Assembly (NCBI GenBank): GCA_902482615.1
Contig: CABTAA010000063.1
Span: forward strand, 1-8,273
Source: an uncultured Collinsella sp.
GTDB lineage: Bacteria; Actinomycetota; Coriobacteriia; Coriobacteriales; Coriobacteriaceae
Reading direction: 5' to 3'
DNA length: 8,273 bases
Made by a program: the position numbers and the translations under genes. The notes under the pieces were generated by a model, which worked only from the letters and a program-made list of their open reading frames with translations, had not been told where the DNA came from and made no database searches. This document shows positions 1-4,744 of the stretch, piece by piece; position 1 is the first letter of the stretch; the number at the start of each line of letters is the position of its first letter.

Positions 1-155
1 GCCGCGCGGCAAGGAGATATATTGCCAGACCGGAGGGGCGCCGTGGGCGGGAATCTGGACGTACACATTTCCCACACATCTTGTGATCCGACTAACGTTT
101 GCCAGCCGTTACCTACCGCTCGCCGAGCATCTCTTTATATAAGGCAGTCTCATGG
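1..155. other. left-edge intergenic segment, unassigned
   Basis: This lies downstream of the minus-strand phosphohexomutase. I see no firm gene and no convincing terminator for that gene; the only hairpin by its stop is the short GCTCGCCGAGC palindrome at 118-128. On the plus strand two frames stay open. One runs from the edge to a TAA at 140-142 and could be the last 46 codons of a convergent gene. Another could start at a TTG at 22-24, behind an AAGGAG at 11-16, and stop at 157-159. Neither translation resembles a family I know, and third-position GC is not clearly gene-like. Confidence 0.3.
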
Positions 156-1556
156 TTAAAGCGGATACGTCCCCCTAGCTAAAGCACAGCCAGCATCGAG
201 CAACTCATCACGTTCTTCCACTGAGAACCCCTCGGCGTAGACGCGCACCACTGGTTCGGTCCCGCTAGGACGGACCAGCAGCCACGTGTCATCCTCGAAT
301 GCCAAACGCAAGCCATCCATATGACTAACGTTTTGCGGCACCTTGCCACAAATCGACTTGGGGTTTACGCCCGGCAGCAGGGTTCGTAACGTTTCGGCAT
401 CTTCGGCCTCAAGGCGCAAATCGCGTCGACCGTAACTCGTCTTACCAAAACTGTCCTCGAGTTGGTCGACCAGAACGCCCAAAGGCGCGTCCGTCTTTGC
501 CATAAGCTCACACAGAATCAGACAGGCGAGGATTCCATCGCGCTCGGGCATATGCGCGGCGATGCCGATACCACCGGCTTCTTCGCCGCCCATGAGGACG
601 CCGCCCTTCTTCATCTCTGCCGCTATATATTTGAAACCGACTGGCTTGACGGTCACGCGGCAGCCAAGCGCCTCGGCAATGCGACGCACGAGCGTCGAGC
701 ATGAAAGATTGACGACGACGCGCCCCTCCAAATTACGAAATTGAACCAAGTCGCCCAAAACGAGCGCCATGATCTGATGCGGATGTATATATCTGCCGCG
801 CTCGTCAACCGCGCCGATACGGTCGGCGTCGCCGTCGGTCACCAGGCCAGCGCAAGCTCCGTCCTCGATAACCGTGCGCTCGCAAGCGTCCACCCACGGT
901 TCAACGGGGTCGGGGCAGATATCTTCTTGGTCAGACGCCTGCCCGGCGTGAATCTCGTGCACCTCAACGCCAAGCTCGCGCAGCAAGTCGGCTAGATAGC
1001 CCTGGGCTGCGCCGCCCATGGGATCGACAACCACGCGCAGGTGCGCGGCGCGGATGGCTTCGGCATCGACAAACGATGCCACCGCCTGCATATAGTCAGG
1101 AATGATATCCGCGGTGCGATATTGCCCCTCGATCCCCATTGGCTCGGGAGCCATGGTCTCTTCGAGCTCTTCGATGACATCCTGGTTGGCGGTCGAGCCG
1201 TCACCCATGCGAATCTTGAGGCACAGATAGCCCTGCGGATGATGGGACCCCGTCACCATGAGCGCGCCGCACGCCTCACCGTCATAAGCCGCCGCCCACG
1301 TAAGGGCAGGGGTCGGGACAGGTCGCGAAGCGAGCACGGCGTCTAGCCCGTGCGCCGCTAGCGCGCCCGCCGCAAGCTCAGCGAACTCGCGCGCCAGGGG
1401 CCGGGTGTCGAACCCTATATATACCGTTTTGCCCGGATTGGTCTTTTGCCACAACTCGCCGACGGCATCGGCGATACGGGCAACGTTATCGGCAGTGAAG
1501 TCCTCATCGACGCGAGCGCGCCAACCGTCAGTTCCAAAATGAATTATCGCGCACAC
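156..1556 (-). CDS. phosphoglucomutase/phosphomannomutase family protein (alpha-D-phosphohexomutase)
   Basis: This cytosolic enzyme interconverts hexose 1-phosphate and 6-phosphate (glucose and/or mannose) and feeds glycogen, nucleotide-sugar and envelope glycan synthesis. I start it at a GTG (1554-1556), seven bases after GAGGTG, because the family's N-terminal FGTDGWR follows at once; a longer reading frame to 1640 adds 28 residues unlike the family. The result is 466 residues, normal for the four-domain superfamily. Visible motifs, numbered from the GTG: FGTDGWR (8-14); catalytic phosphoserine loop TGSHHP (102-107, Ser104); metal-binding DGDADRIG (241-248); sugar-binding GGEEAGG (323-329); phosphate-binding RPSGTEP (429-435). 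The FGTDGWR opening argues against GlmM, which has FGTDGIRG. Substrate preference cannot be read from sequence. The serine loop departs from the usual TASHNP. The gene stands alone, separated from its upstream neighbour by a terminator. Confidence 0.9.
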   Translation of the reverse strand: MCAIIHFGTDGWRARVDEDFTADNVARIADAVGELWQKTNPGKTVYIGFDTRPLAREFAELAAGALAAHGLDAVLASRPVPTPALTWAAAYDGEACGALMVTGSHHPQGYLCLKIRMGDGSTANQDVIEELEETMAPEPMGIEGQYRTADIIPDYMQAVASFVDAEAIRAAHLRVVVDPMGGAAQGYLADLLRELGVEVHEIHAGQASDQEDICPDPVEPWVDACERTVIEDGACAGLVTDGDADRIGAVDERGRYIHPHQIMALVLGDLVQFRNLEGRVVVNLSCSTLVRRIAEALGCRVTVKPVGFKYIAAEMKKGGVLMGGEEAGGIGIAAHMPERDGILACLILCELMAKTDAPLGVLVDQLEDSFGKTSYGRRDLRLEAEDAETLRTLLPGVNPKSICGKVPQNVSHMDGLRLAFEDDTWLLVRPSGTEPVVRVYAEGFSVEERDELLDAGCALARGTYPL

Positions 1557-1596
1557 GCGCAGACACCTCACAGTGTTTGGATCATGGTACGCATGG

Positions 1597-1623
1597 GGTA
1601 TACCCGCAACATGCACTCGGCAA
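1597..1623 (-). promoter_or_regulatory. weak candidate promoter for the phosphohexomutase gene
   Basis: On the minus strand a TTGCCG (1618-1623) and a TATACC (1597-1602) are separated by 15 bases, about 40 bases upstream of the GTG start. Each matches the sigma-70-type consensus at four of six positions and the spacer is short, so this is a tentative call. The -10 overlaps the palindrome GGGTATACCC (1596-1605). A promoter is expected in this gap because a terminator lies just upstream. Confidence 0.22.
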
Positions 1624-1634
1624 CCTGCCGGCAC

Positions 1635-1661
1635 CAGCATTCACCATTTGGGCAAATGCTG
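1635..1661. other. small inverted repeat in the intergenic gap
   Basis: CAGCATT (1635-1641) is the reverse complement of AATGCTG (1655-1661). A competing smaller dyad, CATTTG/CAAATG (1645-1650 and 1653-1658), sits inside. It lies between the methyltransferase terminator and the phosphohexomutase gene. There is no U-tract, so it is not a terminator. It might be an operator or simply chance. Confidence 0.3.
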
Positions 1662-1680
1662 CCGAGGACATGCAAGCAAT

Positions 1681-1709
1681 AAAAAAACCGCCCCGTATGG
1701 AGCGGTTTT
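1681..1709 (-). terminator. rho-independent terminator of the regulator/methyltransferase operon
   Basis: On the minus strand an AAAACCGC/GCGGTTTT stem (1702-1709 with 1684-1691) carries one mismatch and two more G-C pairs above it, with a four-base loop. It runs straight into seven T residues (1687-1681). It begins six bases after the methyltransferase stop codon, which fixes the operon end. Confidence 0.88.
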
Positions 1710-1714
1710 GCCCT

Positions 1715-2608
1715 TTATATATCGAGCGCCTCGGCCATCGCTGCCGTAGTGATTGCCGTGGTTCCACAGCAACTGCCCACCATTGCGGCACCGGCATGCC
1801 TCCATTCGATGCATGCGCGCGCGAAAGCTTCGGGGTTCTCGTGCCATACGGGGCCATCCTGAGTCTGGACCGGATCGCCTACGTTGGGACGCACCGTGAC
1901 GGGAGTAGTCGCCGATGCAACCATCCTGGGCACCGCCGCGTTCGCGGCCGCAAGCGAACAGCAATTAACACCAACCGAGTTTGCGCCGTGTTTTTCGGCG
2001 TACAAAACGGCCGCCTCGATGTTGAGGCCATCGCCCAACAGGTCGCCTTTATCGTCAACGACAAAACTCACCAGAACAGGCATGCCGTCGGCGGCATCTC
2101 GGGCGCCGGAAAGCATGGGCTGCAAATTACGGATAGACGTCACCGTCTCGATCAGCAGACCGTCAACGCCGGCATTGAGCAAGGCGTGCGCCTGTTCGCG
2201 CGCAATGCCTCGGATTTCACGATACTCGGCAGAGTCCTCGGCAAACCACTCAATACCGATCGGGCCCATCGAGCCCAGCAGCAGTTGCGGGTGCGCCTGG
2301 CGAGCATCGTCGACGGCCCCGCGATTGACCTCCGCCACGGACGGCGCAATCTGGTCGTGCTTGAGGGCATAGCTTGATGCCTGAAAGGTGTTGGTAATGA
2401 GCACCTGCGCGCCGGCAGCGACATACAAGCGATGGATACGAGAAACGGTCTGCGGCTCTGCCAGATTCCAAAACGCCGGTGGAATGTCGGCGGCATCGTA
2501 CTCACTCAACAGAACACTGCCCATGGGGCCCTGCGCCAACAAGGTCTCGCTCGACAAGCGGCGCGCAAGTTCCTCGGCACCAAAGCGGTTGTAATAACTC
2601 GTATCCAT
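1715..2608 (-). CDS. homocysteine S-methyltransferase family protein (zinc-thiolate type)
   Basis: A 297-residue single-domain TIM barrel of the S-methyl_trans family (homocysteine-binding domain of MetH, BHMT and MmuM). It transfers a methyl group to homocysteine to make methionine. Zinc ligands are visible as Cys216 in GVNCC and Cys280-Cys281 in GSCCGTT, where GGCCGTT is usual. Other landmarks are QGPMGS (26-31) in place of the common DGAMGT, NTFQAS (73-78) and LLIETVTS (151-158). The length is that of the isolated domain; no folate or cobalamin domain follows, so the methyl donor is probably S-methylmethionine, S-adenosylmethionine or a betaine-like compound, or a separate partner protein. 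The ATG sits 10 bases after the regulator's stop, with GAGGAA and a GGG inside that junction as ribosome sites, which suggests translational coupling. The last two codons plus stop are GAT ATA TAA. A terminator follows directly. Confidence 0.88.
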   Translation of the reverse strand: MDTSYYNRFGAEELARRLSSETLLAQGPMGSVLLSEYDAADIPPAFWNLAEPQTVSRIHRLYVAAGAQVLITNTFQASSYALKHDQIAPSVAEVNRGAVDDARQAHPQLLLGSMGPIGIEWFAEDSAEYREIRGIAREQAHALLNAGVDGLLIETVTSIRNLQPMLSGARDAADGMPVLVSFVVDDKGDLLGDGLNIEAAVLYAEKHGANSVGVNCCSLAAANAAVPRMVASATTPVTVRPNVGDPVQTQDGPVWHENPEAFARACIEWRHAGAAMVGSCCGTTAITTAAMAEALDI

Positions 2609-2618
2609 ATATATCCCG

Positions 2619-3041
2619 CTATTCCTCGACGCTGATTCCCTGCTTTTCGAGATAGGCGAGCCAGCGGTTCATCGTGTCCTCGGAAAGCGCATGCTCCATC
2701 ATGCAGGCCTCGGAATCGGCTCGCTCAAATTCGACACCGAGCTCCTGAACCAAAAACGTGCGGATGAGGCGATGACGGTACCAGATAGCCGTACCAACCT
2801 CGCGGCCGCGATCGGTCAGGACTACCTTGCCGTAGTGCGATTGCTCGACAAGTTCGGATGCCTTGAGCGCCGAAACCGCTTTATTGACCGATGCCTTGGA
2901 GACGCCAAGGCGCTGCGCGATGTCGACCGATCGCACGCCGTTGGTTTCCCCCTCTTCGCTTTCAATGCGAACCATGCACTCCAAGTAGTCTTCGTTCGCC
3001 ACCGTCAGATGTAGTTCGCGCGAGCTATTTGTCGTATCCAT
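2619..3041 (-). CDS. DtxR/MntR-family metal-dependent transcriptional regulator
   Basis: A 140-residue repressor that dimerises on binding Fe(II) or Mn(II) and blocks promoters. Numbering is from the ATG at 3039-3041. That start is preferred over an in-frame ATG seven codons upstream because the upstream stretch contains the purine-rich ribosome site (AAGGGACGGAAG). N-terminal helix 1 carries EDYLE (17-21). A winged helix follows, with recognition-helix residues about VSKASVNKAVSAL (47-59) and wing GKVVLTDRG (71-79). The dimerisation and metal domain contains YRHRL (88-92) and EACMMEH (111-117). There is no SH3-like third domain, so its length is that of MntR and short DtxR proteins. Helix 1 has Asp18 and Glu21, as in MntR, but Cys113 stands where MntR has Glu99, as in DtxR. 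It heads the operon with the methyltransferase and is divergent from pepT; a perfect dyad in the shared gap suggests autoregulation. Confidence 0.9.
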   Translation of the reverse strand: MDTTNSSRELHLTVANEDYLECMVRIESEEGETNGVRSVDIAQRLGVSKASVNKAVSALKASELVEQSHYGKVVLTDRGREVGTAIWYRHRLIRTFLVQELGVEFERADSEACMMEHALSEDTMNRWLAYLEKQGISVEE

Positions 3042-3072
3042 GATCTTCCGTCCCTTCTGCATTCAATGGCTG

Positions 3073-3078
3073 ATTCTA
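3073..3078 (-). promoter_or_regulatory. candidate -10 box of the regulator operon
   Basis: TAGAAT on the minus strand matches TATAAT at five of six positions and lies about 31 bases upstream of the regulator's ATG. No good -35 hexamer is visible at the right distance. The expected -35 position (about 3096-3102) falls inside the 18-bp dyad, so a bound repressor would cover it. Confidence 0.35.
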
Positions 3079-3095
3079 CCCCATCCAAGCGTCGT

Positions 3096-3113
3096 GGTAT
3101 GCCGTGGCATACC
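3096..3113. promoter_or_regulatory. perfect 18-bp dyad, candidate shared operator
   Basis: GGTATGCC-GT-GGCATACC is an exact inverted repeat of two 8-bp arms around two bases, in the 120-bp gap between the divergent regulator and pepT genes. Dyads of about this size and arm pattern are typical of DtxR/IdeR/MntR operators, although the sequence is not their textbook consensus. It lies in the -35 zone of the minus-strand promoter and in the -35/-10 zone of the plus-strand promoter, so one bound dimer pair could affect both. The hairpin reading is less likely, since a two-base loop cannot fold in RNA without opening pairs. Confidence 0.6.
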
Positions 3114-3114
3114 G

Positions 3115-3123
3115 TGCTAGAGT
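3115..3123 (+). promoter_or_regulatory. candidate extended -10 of pepT
   Basis: TGC-TAGAGT: an extended TG motif followed by a hexamer with four of six matches to TATAAT, about 39 bases upstream of the chosen pepT start. The -35 position would be TGGTAT (3095-3100), a poor match that overlaps the left arm of the dyad. Confidence 0.28.
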
Positions 3124-3161
3124 TCTTGTTGCACACGACGACCAAGATTGGAGCGGTCTTT

Positions 3162-4409
3162 ATGGAAAACACCACCACGAGCCCCGATGTCCTCGAACGC
3201 TTTTTGCGCTACGTCCAGATCAACACGCAGTCCGAGGATGCAAACTGCGACCAGGTACCCTCGAGCGCCGTTCAGTTTGACCTTGCCAACGTGCTGGTTG
3301 AAGAGCTGCGCGAGCTTGGTGCGGAAGATGCCCACGTGACCGAGCACGCCTATGTCTGCGCGCATATCCCCGCAAGTGCGGGCGCTGAGGACAAACCCGC
3401 CCTGGGCCTGATCGCCCATCTCGACACCACCGAAGTTGCACCGGGCGCCGGCGTGAAGCCGCATATCGTACACTACGAAGGCGGCGACCTGGTCTGTGGC
3501 ACGGTTGACGGAAAGCCCGTTGCCATGAGTACCGCCAAGCTTTCCGCCCTGAATGACCTCGCGGGTGAGGACTTGGTCTGCAGCGATGGCACCACGCTGC
3601 TGGGCGCGGACGACAAGGCAGGCGTCGCCGAGATCATGTCGCTTGTCGCGCGTATCGCTCAGGACCCTTCTCTGCCCCATCCCGCACTCGGCATTTGCTT
3701 CTGCCCTGACGAGGAAATCGGCCACGGAGCCGAGCTGTTGGATATCGATACCTTTGGCTGCAAGTACGCCTACACGGTCGACGGCGGCCCCATCGGCGAG
3801 CTGGAGTGGGAGTGCTTTAACGCCGCCGAGGCGACCGTCCGCTTTGAGGGCCAGTCCATCCACCCGGGCGACGCTAAGGGCCGTATGGTCAACGCAGGCA
3901 ATCTGTTCTGCGACTTCAACGCGTTGCTCCCCTACGCGCAGCGCCCGGAGTATACGGAAGGCTACGAGGGCTTTTATCACCTTGAGGGTGTATCTGCGAC
4001 CGTCGATCACGCCACAGCGCGCTATATCGTCCGCGACCATGACGCCGCCAAGTTCCAGCAGAAACTCGACCTTATTGATGCCGCCGCCTCGATGCTCAAC
4101 CAGCGTCTGGGTGAGGAGCGCGTGACGGTCGAGATTAAGCAGCAGTATCGAAATATGGCCGAGATCGTTCGTGACTATCCCGAGCTTATTGATGTTGCCA
4201 AGGAAGCCTACCTTGCCTGCGGCGTTGAGCCCCAAGTGCTGCCGATTCGTGGCGGCACCGACGGCGCCCAGCTGTCGTTCCGCGGTCTGCCCTGCCCCAA
4301 CCTTTCCACCGGCGGCTATTGCTACCACGGCGTCAACGAGTTCGTCCCGGTCAGTTCGCTCGTCAAGATGACCGACGTGCTCCAGGAGCTCGTCGCCCGC
4401 TTTGCATAA
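3162..4409 (+). CDS. pepT: peptidase T (tripeptide aminopeptidase, M20B)
   Basis: A cytosolic dinuclear-zinc aminopeptidase that removes the N-terminal residue from tripeptides in the last steps of peptide use. The 415-residue length fits the family (about 405-415). Metal and catalytic residues are all visible: HLDT (His86, Asp88), GADDKAG (bridging Asp150), DEEIG (catalytic base Glu184, ligand Glu185), TVDGG (Asp207) and YHGVNEF (His389). SIHPG (232-236) lies in the dimerisation lid domain. I chose the ATG at 3162 because GGAG (3150-3153) stands eight bases before it and the family's typical LERFLRYVxINTQS begins at residue 11. An upstream in-frame ATG at 3066 would add 32 residues and bury the dyad and promoter. 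It is divergent from the metalloregulator and may share its operator. A strong terminator follows the stop. Confidence 0.96.
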   Translation: MENTTTSPDVLERFLRYVQINTQSEDANCDQVPSSAVQFDLANVLVEELRELGAEDAHVTEHAYVCAHIPASAGAEDKPALGLIAHLDTTEVAPGAGVKPHIVHYEGGDLVCGTVDGKPVAMSTAKLSALNDLAGEDLVCSDGTTLLGADDKAGVAEIMSLVARIAQDPSLPHPALGICFCPDEEIGHGAELLDIDTFGCKYAYTVDGGPIGELEWECFNAAEATVRFEGQSIHPGDAKGRMVNAGNLFCDFNALLPYAQRPEYTEGYEGFYHLEGVSATVDHATARYIVRDHDAAKFQQKLDLIDAAASMLNQRLGEERVTVEIKQQYRNMAEIVRDYPELIDVAKEAYLACGVEPQVLPIRGGTDGAQLSFRGLPCPNLSTGGYCYHGVNEFVPVSSLVKMTDVLQELVARFA

Positions 4410-4435
4410 GCCTGGCTGCACAAGTCCAAAAGACG

Positions 4436-4474
4436 AATTGCCCCGTCCTCAACCAAGAACGGGGCAATTTTTTT
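4436..4474 (+). terminator. rho-independent terminator of pepT
   Basis: A perfect 11-bp stem, AATTGCCCCGT (4436-4446) with ACGGGGCAATT (4459-4469), with a 12-base loop and a T-tract 4468-4474. It starts 26 bases after the pepT stop. There is no T-tract on the other strand, so it acts for pepT only. Confidence 0.93.
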
Positions 4475-4520
4475 GCTGCAATGAGAACAGGTTGACGCGC
4501 GCCAGCCTATTAACGCAAGG

Positions 4521-4596
4521 AGTGTCCCAAACTGCCGGCACAAAAGGAACGTCCCCAAGTGCCAAGTGTTCCGGCAACGCCGATGTTTTGGCAACG
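4521..4596. repeat. degenerate direct/inverted repeat block
   Basis: Two 13-base units, GTCCCAAACTGCC (4524-4536) and GTCCCCAAGTGCC (4551-4563), match at 11 of 13 positions and lie 27 bases apart. Three overlapping inverted repeats link them: GGCAC/GTGCC (4537-4541, 4559-4563), GGAAC/GTTCC (4546-4550, 4568-4572) and TGCCGG/CCGGCA (4533-4538, 4571-4576). GGCAACG also repeats directly (4573-4579, 4590-4596). The arrangement resembles REP-like intergenic repeats, which often carry GGGAC/GTCCC motifs. Copy number elsewhere cannot be judged from this window. Confidence 0.45.
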
Positions 4597-4604
4597 ACAG
4601 CGAG

Positions 4605-4701
4605 CGGGTCGCATTTGAGACAAGGTGACGTGAAGCGAAAGGGCGCTGACCTTCTGGTCGCGCCCTTGAAGTTGAACGTCAGATTGTCCAAATGCGGCCC
4701 G
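4605..4701. repeat. long imperfect inverted repeat (about 97 bp hairpin, MITE/REP-like)
   Basis: The outer arms are CGGGTCGCATTTG (4605-4617) with CAAATGCGGCCCG (4689-4701), which pair along 13 bases with one wobble. The pairing continues inward after a bulge as GACAA..TGACGT with ACGTCA..TTGTC. A central hairpin AAGGGCGC (4639-4646), a bulged T, GACC, loop TTCT, GGTC, GCGCCCTT (4660-4667) caps it. Neither strand has a clear U-tract after the central stem, so it is not an obvious terminator. The nested symmetry is typical of folded non-coding elements or miniature inverted-repeat elements. Confidence 0.55.
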
Positions 4702-4715
4702 CGCAGCGTCGAGTC

Positions 4716-4743
4716 GTTACGGCGTTTGGTAAAACGCCGTAAC
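4716..4743 (-). terminator. 12-bp hairpin abutting the LCP stop, possible non-canonical terminator
   Basis: GTTACGGCGTTT (4716-4727) and AAACGCCGTAAC (4732-4743) form a perfect 12-bp stem with a GGTA loop. On the minus strand it starts one base after the LCP gene's TAG. No T-run follows on either strand, so termination, if any, would rely on the stem alone; 3' end protection of the mRNA is an alternative. Confidence 0.45.
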
Positions 4744-4744
4744 T

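Larger units (their letters stand above)
4410..4744. other. gene-free stretch between convergent pepT and LCP genes
   Basis: About 335 bases between two stop codons with no credible gene; open frames here are low-quality and run across the hairpins. In order it holds the pepT terminator (4436-4474), a degenerate repeat block (4521-4596), a long imperfect hairpin (4605-4701) and a hairpin abutting the LCP stop (4716-4743). The repeat block and long hairpin look like a non-autonomous intergenic element placed between two convergent 3' ends, a tolerated insertion spot. Confidence 0.6.

Noticed and set aside
25..66. Possible structured leader or riboswitch around CCAGA/TCTGG
   Set aside because: Only a 5-bp outer pairing and GC-rich interior; no match to a riboswitch core I can recognise.
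1557..1640. N-terminal extension of the phosphohexomutase by 28 codons
   Set aside because: The family N-terminus begins at the GTG at 1556 with a good ribosome site; the extension is Cys/His-rich and would cover the intergenic promoter region.
1577..2377. 266-codon plus-strand frame over the methyltransferase gene
   Set aside because: It runs through the terminator of the opposite strand and has no domain; the minus-strand protein is well supported.
3066..3161. N-terminal extension of PepT by 32 codons
   Set aside because: PepT proteins start close to the LERFLRYV segment; the extension has no ribosome site and spans the dyad and promoter zone.
3117..4421. 434-codon open frame on the minus strand opposite pepT
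   Set aside because: It is an antisense shadow: pepT has all family motifs, a ribosome site and a terminator, while the antisense translation has no recognisable domain.
4449..4691. 80-codon minus-strand frame (TTG start) across the repeat block and long hairpin
   Set aside because: It is encoded by the repeats themselves, lacks a ribosome site and runs into the pepT terminator. Such frames over dispersed repeats are usually spurious annotations.
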